From Bacteroidales bacterium (lineage in GTDB: Bacteria; Bacteroidota; Bacteroidia; Bacteroidales; UBA932): a DNA stretch of 55,068 nucleotides. Position 1 is the first letter of the stretch, and every line of letters starts with the position of its first letter. The notes beneath the pieces are model-generated. The model ran no database searches. It worked only from the letters and a program-made list of their open reading frames with translations, and was not told where the DNA came from. The position numbers were made by a program, and so were the translations under genes. The DNA lies in the NCBI GenBank assembly GCA_016288775.1, contig JAEELG010000081.1:1-55068 (forward strand). Direction: 5' to 3'. Shown here piece by piece: positions 7,376 through 15,509 of this stretch.

Positions 7376-9564
7376 CAATGCATCCAGCGGTCGAGCCAGT
7401 CGAAGAAGGTGCGATGCCAGAAGAGTGCGTTCTGAGGCTGGAGTATCCAGTGATTCTCCTCCGGGAACACCACCAGTTTGCTGGGCACGCCCATCATCTG
7501 GGCGGCGTTGAACGCGGCCATGCCCTGCTCGTAAGGGATGCGGTAATCCATCATTCCGTGGATGCAGAGAATGGGGGTGCGCCATTTGGTCACCATCGAC
7601 GACGGGTCGTTGGCATAGTGCCTGAGAGCCTTGGGCGTTGCCGAATAAGGCGCGCCGGCCTGCTGCATGCCGCCGAAGGTAATACCGTCGCCGGCAGAGC
7701 CGATGCCCTTGGAACCGTCGTAGGCGTACTCCTTAAGGCCGCCGTTGTCCCAGTTGGCGAACCACATCTCCTCGGTGGTGAACCAGAGCTGCTTCTCGTC
7801 GAAGATGCCGGCATGCGCGATGAAACAGTCGTACAGACCGTCGTGCAGGCCTTCAAGCATATAAGCGGAATAACCGCCGTAAGAGGCGCCCACGCACGCC
7901 AGCTTGCCCACGTAGGGCTTGCTCTTGATATAGCGTCCGGCGCTCAGGTAGTCCTGCATGTTCAGGCCGCAGTAATCGCCGCTGATCTGCTCCTTCCACT
8001 CCTGCCCGAAGGCGGTGGTGCCGCGGCGGTTGGGCATTATTACGATATAGCCCTGCTGCGCCATCAGGCGATAGCACCAGCGATAGCTCCAGTCCTGGGA
8101 ATTCGAACCCTGGGGGCCTCCAAGCACGATTTCGATGGCCGGCCATTCCCTGCCCTCGTCGAACTCGGGGGGATACATGACCCAGCACTGCATCTGCTTG
8201 CCGTCCACCGTGGGCACGTAAACGCTCTCGGTGAACACGTCGTCCAGTCTGCTGAAAATGGGCTCATTGACGAAACTCAGTCCGCCGTATGAAGGCTTTG
8301 CCGGGAATACCTCAGCCATCTCCAGGGGCTGGTGGAGTGAATAGTAAGTCGTGAGCAGGCGCTGCGAATCCCCTTCCCCGTCGATAGCGAACGGCGTGAA
8401 GAAATCGCATGCCCAGTCAGCGGGAGTGAGGCGGGTGAGCTCGTCGTTGGGAGTCACCTTGAAGATTGCCTGCACACCGTCGATCAGCGCATTGAAATAC
8501 AGTTCGTTGCCGAACCATGCAGGGCCGGAGGCGTCTCGGTCGAGGCCGGCCGCCAGCTGCCTGGGAGCGCCGAACTGAATGCCGTCGGCGCCGCTGAATA
8601 CGTCGCATATCAGGATGCGCTGGGCATCGGCCTCATAGCCGTCGCGGGCCATGGAAATCCATGCCAGCCACTCGCCTCCCGGGCTCCAGACAGGGTCGGT
8701 GTCGTAGCCTCCGTCGGTCTTCACGGGAAGAGTCTCACCAGTCTGGGTATCATATACATAGATGCCCGTATTGGTGCTGAAAGCGTACTGCTTGCCGGTA
8801 AGTTTGCGGCAGGAGTAGGCAATATAGCGTCCGTCGGGGCTCCAGTCCAGCTGCTCCGCGCCGCCGAAAGGCTCGGTGGGCAGTTCGAACGGCTCTTCGC
8901 CAAGGATGTCAACTGAATTCTCAGGGGTAATAATGCCGCCGTCCAGACGGGCCACGTAGCTGCGCGGCACCTCGGTCACCCAATGGTCCCAGTGACGGTA
9001 CATCAGGTCCTCGGTGGCGTACGCCTGTGCCTTGTCAAGCGCAGGGTCGGAATCCGCCGGCTGCTGCAGCCTGGTATTCTTGATTGTCGACAGATAGATT
9101 ACCGACTGCTGGTCGGGAGAGAGCTTGAACTCGGAAATTCCTGCCGTCACGTCGCTCAGCTGCACTTTTTTACCCAACTTGGCACCAGCCAGCGGAGCCT
9201 TCCAAATCTGTCCGCCCTGCAGGAAGAAGATGCTTTTGCCGTCGGCGCTCCAGCGGGCGTTGCTCACGCTCTTGGCAAACCGGGTGAGCTGGCGGTGGTT
9301 GGTTCCGTCGGCGTCGCAAATCCACAGATTGCGGCAACTGCGGTTGGCCGCAATGTCGTTCCACGACACTCCGTACAGGATACGGCTGCCGTCGGGACTG
9401 ATCTGGGGATCTCCCATGCGCCCGAGGGCAAGCAATACTTCCGGAGTCATCACTCCGTTTTCAATAGCGATGTCGGAGGGGCCGATATAGCCGCTGCCCT
9501 CATCCGTACTTTTACAACTCATCACTGCGAGTATGGCACAAAGGCCGATGATATATTTTTTCAT
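7375..9564 (-). CDS. Secreted S9 family (prolyl oligopeptidase/DPP-like) peptidase, lipoprotein
   Basis: A 729-aa protein. The signal peptide MKKYIIGLCAILAVMSC ends in a lipobox-like VMSC, so periplasmic membrane attachment is likely. Residues about 40-430 form a TolB/DPP-type beta-propeller, with repeated segments such as ISPDGSRILYG, ARWSADGKSIFF and LDWSPDGRYIAYS. The C-terminal alpha/beta hydrolase carries the nucleophile in GASYGGYS, an Asp in HGMMDYRIP and a His in PEENHWI. It most resembles S9C dipeptidyl peptidase 5 or acylaminoacyl peptidases, which clip dipeptides from imported oligopeptides. The start at 9564 excludes an Ala/Ser-rich N-terminal read-through that overlaps the gene upstream. 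It is in an operon with LemA, DUF2207 and TcdA. Confidence 0.88.
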   Translation of the reverse strand: MKKYIIGLCAILAVMSCKSTDEGSGYIGPSDIAIENGVMTPEVLLALGRMGDPQISPDGSRILYGVSWNDIAANRSCRNLWICDADGTNHRQLTRFAKSVSNARWSADGKSIFFLQGGQIWKAPLAGAKLGKKVQLSDVTAGISEFKLSPDQQSVIYLSTIKNTRLQQPADSDPALDKAQAYATEDLMYRHWDHWVTEVPRSYVARLDGGIITPENSVDILGEEPFELPTEPFGGAEQLDWSPDGRYIAYSCRKLTGKQYAFSTNTGIYVYDTQTGETLPVKTDGGYDTDPVWSPGGEWLAWISMARDGYEADAQRILICDVFSGADGIQFGAPRQLAAGLDRDASGPAWFGNELYFNALIDGVQAIFKVTPNDELTRLTPADWACDFFTPFAIDGEGDSQRLLTTYYSLHQPLEMAEVFPAKPSYGGLSFVNEPIFSRLDDVFTESVYVPTVDGKQMQCWVMYPPEFDEGREWPAIEIVLGGPQGSNSQDWSYRWCYRLMAQQGYIVIMPNRRGTTAFGQEWKEQISGDYCGLNMQDYLSAGRYIKSKPYVGKLACVGASYGGYSAYMLEGLHDGLYDCFIAHAGIFDEKQLWFTTEEMWFANWDNGGLKEYAYDGSKGIGSAGDGITFGGMQQAGAPYSATPKALRHYANDPSSMVTKWRTPILCIHGMMDYRIPYEQGMAAFNAAQMMGVPSKLVVFPEENHWILQPQNALFWHRTFFDWLDRWMH

Positions 9565-9574
9565 AATCAAATAA

Positions 9575-11302
9575 TTATCTGCTTCCGCCGCCGAATCCGC
9601 CACCGCTGAATCCGCCGCCTCCGCCGAAGGAGGAGCCTCCGCCGAATCCGCCGCTGGACCCGGAGCCAAAGGATCCGGAACTGACGGCATTGTAGCTGGA
9701 GTAAGCTCTGCGCATCGAAGATCCGAACATGTCGCTGTACAGCACCAGATCGGAGTAATAAGCGGGAGACATGCGCATCTCTCCCAACTGGATATCGGGA
9801 GCCAGGCGTTTCATGTCAGAGGCCACCTGGTCTGCAATGCCGAACAGCGCCGCCACTATCAGGTACTGGCCCCAGAGCCCGACCTCGGGAACGGCCCTTT
9901 CGTTGATTATCGTGAAATCGCGAAGGAACTGCCGGAATCCCAGGGCCTGCATGGCCTTGGCCTGTCCGTCGGGGTTAAGCTTGAGGTTGGAAAAATAATG
10001 AGCGGAGAACCTTGACTGTCTCAGGAGATCGTCCCTCTCGAAAGCGCGGGTAACGGCCTGGCGCATCTCCGTAACCCAGGAGTTGACCTTGCTGCCGTGA
10101 CCCCTCGACCATCTGGAGAATTCCTTCTCCTGCAGGATACCGTCTTTTCCGGACGCCTCCTTGAGCAGGTCGTAAAGGCTGCTCTCGCAAGGCAGCATCC
10201 AGTCCTTGTCCGCTCCCTCGCTGAAGTGGAATTCCTTGTCACCGCCGGAATCCAGCTTGAGTTCCAGCACGCCGTGTTCCACCATGCGGAGCATCATCGC
10301 AGGCACGATCGTAAACTTCCCGTCATCGCCGCCCTTGACATGCGAAGCGATGTAATACGTCTCAAGTATGTTGCCGCCGAAAGGAATGTCGCGGCTCCAG
10401 TCGGGCTTCTTGGGAAGACGCTTGCGGCCGAAAATCTGCTTGCGCCGCTGGGGATCGTTCTTGACGCCTAATGCGCCGAAAAGGATACGCTTGATGGGAC
10501 GGAAGAGCGCGAACCACATGACGAGAATGGTCGCCAGAGTGGCGATGAGATTCTCCCCTGCCGTCAACTCATCCTCGTCGTCATCGAAGTGGGAGCCTTC
10601 CCTCGCCTGGTCCAGCACGGCCTGGAAATCCCTGTCCTGCACGCTCCCGGAGTGGAAAATGCCCTTGTCGAAGCGTACCAGCAGTATGAGCGAACTGTCG
10701 TACACGAAAGACTCTCCGGACTCGGCATACACCCCGCCGTCGGACGACCATCCGGTACGACCGTGATAGCCGAAGCCCCAGATGTTGCTGTTCTCCTGAC
10801 TGAGGGCCACCGGTGCATGAAGATCAAGACGCACGTGAGAAGGCGGGGACGAAAGCCCGGGCGAGACGAACTGCAGGTGAAGCATGTCGGAGTCGTTCAG
10901 GGTCTTTATGGCATTGGTCATATCGTAGCTGACGGTAAAGACATGAGGTCCGTAAGATCCTACACCCCAGCATATTTCATATCCGCTGCCGGTCCGGTGG
11001 AGGCCGCATTTGAATGCCTTCTGGCTTATGCTGCGGTCCACATCCCAGCTGCCCTCGTTCTTGAAGGACACCCCGTTCTCGTCCCTGACGGCAAGGTTGC
11101 GGATGCTGATATCACCCAGATGCTCGCGCACCAGATACCACTCCGTGCCCTTCGCCACAACCACGTCCCACACTTCCTCGATATGGGCAGTGCCGACGGT
11201 GTCGAGCGAGACGGTTATCCTGACTTCTTTGACTGCAGGCTCGTATGCAAACGCAGAAATGGCGGACAAAGCCGCCACCAGTGCAAGTAAAAGACGTTTC
11301 AT
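9575..11302 (-). CDS. DUF2207 family membrane protein with Gly/Ser-rich tail
   Basis: A 575-aa protein. The signal peptide MKRLLLALVAALSAISAFA is followed by an extracytoplasmic DUF2207 beta domain (residues about 20-240; VKEVRITVSLDTVGTAHIEE). A transmembrane segment near residues 252-270 leads to a cytoplasmic alpha-helical region. Another hydrophobic stretch lies near residue 480 (YLIVAALFGIADQVA). The last 35 residues are almost entirely Gly, Ser and Phe. DUF2207 proteins are regularly paired with LemA, as here (14-nt gap). The pair is thought to act in the envelope, but its biochemical role is not established. Confidence 0.8.
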   Translation of the reverse strand: MKRLLLALVAALSAISAFAYEPAVKEVRITVSLDTVGTAHIEEVWDVVVAKGTEWYLVREHLGDISIRNLAVRDENGVSFKNEGSWDVDRSISQKAFKCGLHRTGSGYEICWGVGSYGPHVFTVSYDMTNAIKTLNDSDMLHLQFVSPGLSSPPSHVRLDLHAPVALSQENSNIWGFGYHGRTGWSSDGGVYAESGESFVYDSSLILLVRFDKGIFHSGSVQDRDFQAVLDQAREGSHFDDDEDELTAGENLIATLATILVMWFALFRPIKRILFGALGVKNDPQRRKQIFGRKRLPKKPDWSRDIPFGGNILETYYIASHVKGGDDGKFTIVPAMMLRMVEHGVLELKLDSGGDKEFHFSEGADKDWMLPCESSLYDLLKEASGKDGILQEKEFSRWSRGHGSKVNSWVTEMRQAVTRAFERDDLLRQSRFSAHYFSNLKLNPDGQAKAMQALGFRQFLRDFTIINERAVPEVGLWGQYLIVAALFGIADQVASDMKRLAPDIQLGEMRMSPAYYSDLVLYSDMFGSSMRRAYSSYNAVSSGSFGSGSSGGFGGGSSFGGGGGFSGGGFGGGSR

Positions 11303-11316
11303 CGAAAAGTCTTCCG

Positions 11317-11865
11317 TCAGATCTTGAGCGAAGGCATGTCTTTCTTTGCAGCGTCTTCCTTGAGGTACTGTTTCTCGGTGAAGTGGAACAATGCCGCAAC
11401 GATGCTGTCGGGAATCTGACGGGTCATGCGGTTGTAGCGGGTAACGGAGTCGTTGTAGGTCATACGGCTCATACGCACCTGGTTCTCGTATGTGTTCACC
11501 GAATCCATGGTCTTGACGTACATGCTGTCGGCCTTGAGGTCGGGATACTGCTCCACAACGATGTTCAGGCGGCTCTTCACGGAATTGAGGAGGTCTTCCT
11601 GGGCCTGTGCTTCCTCGGCGGTGCTGTTTGAGTCGATTCCGGCACGGGATGCGATGACGTCCTTCAGGGTCTTGTACTCATGCTCGTTGTAAGAACGGAT
11701 AAGTTCCACAAGCCCGGTAAGGGCGTCCCAGCGGCTGGACTGCTGAACGCCGATCTGGCTCATTGCATTCTTGGTCAATTCCTCTGCGTTCACGAGCTTG
11801 CGCTGAGTCGAGAACACCCACAAGACAAGCAGTACGACGACTGCAATAACGATGATAGTGATCAT
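11317..11865 (-). CDS. lemA: LemA family protein
   Basis: A 182-aa protein with an N-terminal membrane anchor (MITIIVIAVVVLLVLWVF) and a soluble four-helix domain. The family segment is recognisable: NAMSQIGVQQSSRWDALTGL, followed by VELIRSYNEHE and ending with an IPDSIVAALFHF region. LemA proteins have unknown function; some are epitopes presented by the host, and many co-occur with DUF2207. It heads the lemA-DUF2207-S9 peptidase-tcdA run. The recG stop lies 32 nt upstream, so read-through from the recG promoter is possible. Confidence 0.85.
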   Translation of the reverse strand: MITIIVIAVVVLLVLWVFSTQRKLVNAEELTKNAMSQIGVQQSSRWDALTGLVELIRSYNEHEYKTLKDVIASRAGIDSNSTAEEAQAQEDLLNSVKSRLNIVVEQYPDLKADSMYVKTMDSVNTYENQVRMSRMTYNDSVTRYNRMTRQIPDSIVAALFHFTEKQYLKEDAAKKDMPSLKI

Positions 11866-11897
11866 AAGAATATAATTTTTTGCAATATAATAATTTT

Positions 11898-13997
11898 TCA
11901 GGATATGTTGCTATAGTCTTTGAAGTCGTATTTGCCCTTTCTGAGCTCCCGTGCCAGAAGCAGGTTTCCGGGAGCCTCGAGAGTGGGGTCGGAATCGAGC
12001 ACGCGCTGCGCGCAGGCACGCGCTTCCTCGAGCAAGGAGCCGTCGCGGGCCAGCGAGGCAATGTGAAGGTCTATGGGCATTCCGCTCTGCTGGGTGCCCT
12101 CCAGGTCGCCGGGACCGCGCATCTTCAGGTCCTTCTCGGCAATCTCGAAGCCGTCCTCGGTGGCGCACATCAGTTCAAGGCGCTCCTGGGCGTCCTTCCC
12201 GGTCTTGGGATCCTGCACAAGGATGCAGTAGGACTTCTCGGCGCCGCGCCCCACCCTTCCGCGCAGCTGGTGCAGCTGGCTGAGGCCGAAGCGCTGGGCG
12301 CTCCGGATCACCATCACGCTGGCGTTGGGCACATCCACGCCTACCTCTATGACGGTGGTAGAAACGAGTATCTGGGCGCGTCCCTCGACGAAAGCCTTCA
12401 TGTTGAAGGACTTCTGCTCGTTGCTCTGCTGCCCGTGGACGATCGCAACCTTGTAGCCCTCCTCGAGCGGGAAAGCCTTAACGATATCCTCGTAGCCCTG
12501 CTCCACGTTGCTTATGTCCTCCATCTTGTCGTTGATGAAGATCATGGGATACACCACGAACACCTGCCTGCCTTTTTTGATCTCGTCGCGCATGAAGCGG
12601 TACATGGCCGGAAGGCGGTTCTGCCCTATCAGCATGGTCTGCACCGGTTTGCGTCCCGGAGGCATCTCATCTATCACGGAAACGTCGAGGTCGCCGTAGA
12701 ACGTCATAGCCAAAGTGCGCGGTATAGGCGTGGCGGTCATTACGAGAATATGCGGAGGAATGCCGTTCGGTCCTTTGGCCCAGAGGCGGGAGCGCTGGCC
12801 AACGCCGAAGCGGTGCTGCTCGTCGATCACGGCAAGGCCGAGCGCCTTGTACTGCACCGGGTCCTCGATAAGCGCATGCGTGCCGACCACAATCCCGATG
12901 CTGCCGTCGGCAAGGCCTTCAAGTATGGGGCGCCGCTCCTTCTGGGTGGTGCTGCCGGTGAGCAGCGCACACTGCACCCCGGTGGGTTCAAGATATTTGC
13001 TGATATTGGCAAAGTGCTGGCGGGCAAGCACTTCGGTGGGAGCCATGATGCACGCCTGGTAGCCGTTGCCCACAGCTATCAGGCAGCTGAGCACCGCCAC
13101 CATCGTCTTGCCGGAGCCTACGTCGCCCTGCAGCAGGCGGTTCATCTGCCGCCCGCCGGAGAGGTCGGCACGGATCTCTTTTATCACACGCTGCTGCGCC
13201 CCGGTAAGCCGGTACGGAAGGGCGTTGTAGCAGCTGTGGAAGGGCGCACCCACCGCAGGCATCACCAGCCCCGTGTCGGCGCGGCTGCGCACATATTTCT
13301 GCTTGAGCAGCGACAGCTGGAGGTAGAACAGTTCCTCGAACTTCAGCCGGCGGGAAGCCATCTCCAGTGCCCGCATGTCGGCGGGAAAATGGATATTCTG
13401 CATCGCCACTCGGAGCGGACAGAGACCATATGCGTCGAGGATGTATTTGGGAAGCGTTTCCTGTACTTCCGGAAGGCAAAGGGCCAGCGCCGCCCGCTGC
13501 AGCTTGCACATCAGCTTGCCGGTAATGCCGCCCGCCTTGAGTTTCTCGGTGGCGGGATATACCCCGGTGAGGGTGCCGCGGGCATTAGGGTCCTGCTGCG
13601 GAGCGTCCACCTCCGGATGCACCATGTTGATGCGGCCGTTGTACTCCTGCGGCTTGCCGAAGAAGAGGAAGGTCGCGCCCGGCACCAGGCGGTCGAAGTT
13701 CCACTTGACGCCCTTGAAGAAGACCATCTCCATGCGGGCGGTGCCGTCGTCCACAATAACGCTCAGGTGTTTGATATTCACAAGGTTGCGGGAAACCACA
13801 GTGCCTTGAACCTGAACGTACGCAAGGTCCGGGGTGGCCGAAACGATAGGCGTTATGGTGCTGCGGTCGATGTAGCGGAATGGGTAGAAATGGATGAGGT
13901 CGTCGAGCGTATGCAGGTCCAGCTCCCTCTTGATGAGAGCCGCACGCTTGGGACCTACGCCGGGCAGGAACTGTATGTCGCTGGTCAATTCGCCCAT
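11898..13997 (-). CDS. recG: ATP-dependent DNA helicase RecG
   Basis: A 699-aa superfamily 2 helicase that remodels stalled forks and branched DNA intermediates. The N-terminal wedge/OB domain spans about residues 1-240 (FLPGVGPKRAALIKRE helix-hairpin, then VQVQGTVVSRNL). Walker A is LLQGDVGSGKT, the DExH box is IDEQHRFGVGQR, and motif III is ILVMTATPIPRTLAMT. The C-terminal helicase lobe has QLRGRVGRG. Length and motif order are complete. The start at 13997 lies 4 nt after a TACATTTG box, so the transcript appears leaderless. Confidence 0.93.
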   Translation of the reverse strand: MGELTSDIQFLPGVGPKRAALIKRELDLHTLDDLIHFYPFRYIDRSTITPIVSATPDLAYVQVQGTVVSRNLVNIKHLSVIVDDGTARMEMVFFKGVKWNFDRLVPGATFLFFGKPQEYNGRINMVHPEVDAPQQDPNARGTLTGVYPATEKLKAGGITGKLMCKLQRAALALCLPEVQETLPKYILDAYGLCPLRVAMQNIHFPADMRALEMASRRLKFEELFYLQLSLLKQKYVRSRADTGLVMPAVGAPFHSCYNALPYRLTGAQQRVIKEIRADLSGGRQMNRLLQGDVGSGKTMVAVLSCLIAVGNGYQACIMAPTEVLARQHFANISKYLEPTGVQCALLTGSTTQKERRPILEGLADGSIGIVVGTHALIEDPVQYKALGLAVIDEQHRFGVGQRSRLWAKGPNGIPPHILVMTATPIPRTLAMTFYGDLDVSVIDEMPPGRKPVQTMLIGQNRLPAMYRFMRDEIKKGRQVFVVYPMIFINDKMEDISNVEQGYEDIVKAFPLEEGYKVAIVHGQQSNEQKSFNMKAFVEGRAQILVSTTVIEVGVDVPNASVMVIRSAQRFGLSQLHQLRGRVGRGAEKSYCILVQDPKTGKDAQERLELMCATEDGFEIAEKDLKMRGPGDLEGTQQSGMPIDLHIASLARDGSLLEEARACAQRVLDSDPTLEAPGNLLLARELRKGKYDFKDYSNIS

Positions 13998-14001
13998 ACT
14001 A

Positions 14002-14009
14002 CAAATGTA
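14002..14009 (-). promoter_or_regulatory. -7 promoter box for recG
   Basis: The minus strand reads TACATTTG, a full consensus match ending 4 nt before the recG ATG. Confidence 0.6.
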
Positions 14010-14028
14010 GGGAAAAAAGGCGAGAGGA

Positions 14029-14081
14029 GCAAATAAGGATTGGGGGTGGTGGCTCCGCCACCACCCCCAATCCTTATTTGC
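14029..14081. repeat. Perfect 25-bp inverted repeat between recG and tRNA-Ser
   Basis: The arm at 14029-14053 is exactly the reverse complement of 14057-14081, with a 3-nt loop TCC. It lies 6 nt beyond the 3' end of the tRNA-Ser gene and 19 nt before the recG -7 box. It may end the tRNA transcript, but no clear U-tract follows directly on the minus strand, and 25 uninterrupted pairs is much longer than a typical terminator. Confidence 0.85.
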
Positions 14082-14087
14082 ATTGCG

Positions 14088-14175
14088 CGGAAAGACAGGG
14101 ATTCGAACCCTGGAGCCGCTTTAGGCGGCCACACGCTTTCCAGACGTGCCTCTTCAGCCACTCGAGCATCTTTCC
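14088..14175 (-). tRNA. tRNA-Ser (anticodon GGA)
   Basis: An 88-nt class II tRNA. The acceptor stem is GGAAAGA/TCTTTCC, the anticodon loop CTGGAAA sits in a CACGT/GCGTG stem, the long variable arm is GCCGCC/GGCGGC-like as in serine tRNAs, and the T-loop GGTTCGAATCC is intact. The 3' CCA is not encoded. It decodes UCC/UCU serine codons. Confidence 0.92.
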
Positions 14176-14185
14176 AATTCGTGGG

Positions 14186-14218
14186 CAAAGGTAATAACTT
14201 TTTTGGGATTTCTGCAAA
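14186..14218 (-). promoter_or_regulatory. Promoter for tRNA-Ser
   Basis: On the minus strand, TTTG at 14215-14218 (-33) and TACCTTTG at 14186-14193 (-7) are separated by 21 nt, a good two-box match to the Bacteroidota sigma-ABfr consensus. Confidence 0.75.
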
Positions 14219-14235
14219 TTGACGTGAAAAACTTT

Positions 14236-14243
14236 TAATTTTG
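14236..14243 (+). promoter_or_regulatory. -7 promoter box for the sulfatase maturase gene
   Basis: TAATTTTG, a full consensus match ending 6 nt before the ATG at 14250. A leaderless message is predicted. Confidence 0.55.
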
Positions 14244-14249
14244 TAAAGT

Positions 14250-15509
14250 ATGAGGACGATCAAGGACACCCTTACACTCGAAGATGCGCAGCGCCTGTCC
14301 GGGCCGCTGTCGTTCAACCTGATGCTCAAGCCCGCAGGATCGCTTTGCAACCTCGACTGCGCCTACTGCTATTATCTCGACAAATCGGAGATTTACGGCG
14401 GCCGCGAGCCGCACATGACCGTGGAGGAGCTGGAGCGCTACGTGCGCTGCTATATCGAAACCTGCGAGACCCACGACGTCAGCTTCAACTGGCACGGGGG
14501 CGAGCCGCTGGTTCTCGGGCTCGACTTCTACCGCAAGGCGGTGGAGTTCCAGAAGCGCTACGCCGGCGAGAAAACCATACACAACACGCTGCAGACCAAC
14601 GGCACCCTTGTCACCGACGAATGGGCGCGCTTCTTCGCGGAGAACCGCTTCCTGCTCGGAGTGTCCATGGACGGCCCGCCCGAGGTCCACGACCGCTACA
14701 GGCGCAACAAAGGCGGCGCCCCCAGCTCCTCCAAAGTAATCGCCGGCCTGCGCAGGCTCTACGACGCTGGCGCGGAATACAACATCATGGCCACCATAAA
14801 CAGTGCCTCCGAAGGCCGGGGCCTGGAGGTCTACCAGTTCCTCAAAGGGCTGGGCAGCAATTACATACAGTTCTCCCCCGTCGTAGAGCATGTGGTCTGG
14901 CCGGAGCGCGGCGGCAAGCCCGACAGGCATGCACGTCCGCACATAGTGGACCCGTCAGTCGAAGGCGCTTCGCTCGCCCAATGGTCGGTCAGCCCGGTCG
15001 GCTTCGGACGCTTCATCTGCGACATTTTCGACTACTGGGTCAAGCACGACGTGGGCAGGTACTTCGTGAACTTCTTCGACTGCACGCTGGCCAACTGGTG
15101 CGGCGTTATGCCGGGCACCTGCAGCTTCGCCGAAACCTGCGGCGGCAACGCGGTGGTGGAGCACAACGGCGACGTATATGCCTGCGACCATTTCGTGTAT
15201 CCGCAATACCTCCTCGGCAACATCTACAAGGATTCCCTCACGGCAATGATGACCTCCCCTCAGATGACGGCATTCGGCATCGACAAGCGCAATGCCCTGC
15301 CCCGCAAGTGCCTGCGCTGCGATGTGTGGCCCCTCTGTCACGGAGGCTGCCCCAAGCACCGTTTCAACAAAACGGACTCGGGGCAGACCGGTCTCAACGC
15401 CCTCTGCGAGGGCTATCAGATGTTCTTCAGGCACAGCGCCCCAGCCATGCAGAAGATGAAAAAGCTTCTGGAGGAGGGCAAGGCGCCGGCTCTGGTAATG
15501 ATGATGTAA
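14250..15509 (+). CDS. Anaerobic sulfatase-maturating enzyme, radical SAM/SPASM
   Basis: A 419-aa protein. CNLDCAYCYYLDKSEIY near residue 33 is the radical SAM CxxxCxxC 4Fe-4S site. The C-terminal SPASM region carries further cysteines (GTCSFAETCGGN, GDVYACDHFVYP, CLRCDVWPLCHGGCPKHRF) for auxiliary clusters. Enzymes of this type (anSME/ChuR-like) oxidise a Cys or Ser of type I sulfatases to the catalytic formylglycine under anaerobic conditions. The reading QTNGTLVTDEW and SMDGPPEVHDRYR is typical. No sulfatase gene is in the window, so its clients must be elsewhere. Its stop codon abuts that of the convergent glycosyltransferase gene. Confidence 0.88.
   Translation: MRTIKDTLTLEDAQRLSGPLSFNLMLKPAGSLCNLDCAYCYYLDKSEIYGGREPHMTVEELERYVRCYIETCETHDVSFNWHGGEPLVLGLDFYRKAVEFQKRYAGEKTIHNTLQTNGTLVTDEWARFFAENRFLLGVSMDGPPEVHDRYRRNKGGAPSSSKVIAGLRRLYDAGAEYNIMATINSASEGRGLEVYQFLKGLGSNYIQFSPVVEHVVWPERGGKPDRHARPHIVDPSVEGASLAQWSVSPVGFGRFICDIFDYWVKHDVGRYFVNFFDCTLANWCGVMPGTCSFAETCGGNAVVEHNGDVYACDHFVYPQYLLGNIYKDSLTAMMTSPQMTAFGIDKRNALPRKCLRCDVWPLCHGGCPKHRFNKTDSGQTGLNALCEGYQMFFRHSAPAMQKMKKLLEEGKAPALVMMM

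Noticed and set aside
9565-9690. N-terminal extension of the S9 peptidase
   Set aside because: The extension is an Ala/Ser/Pro/Asp-rich read-through antiparallel in phase to the Gly-rich DUF2207 tail; the lipoprotein signal at 9564 is the sensible start.
11880-14036. A 718-codon open frame on the plus strand opposite recG
   Set aside because: It is antisense to an intact recG with all helicase motifs; the translation is His/Gly/Ala/Leu-rich with no family resemblance. High GC makes long shadow frames common.
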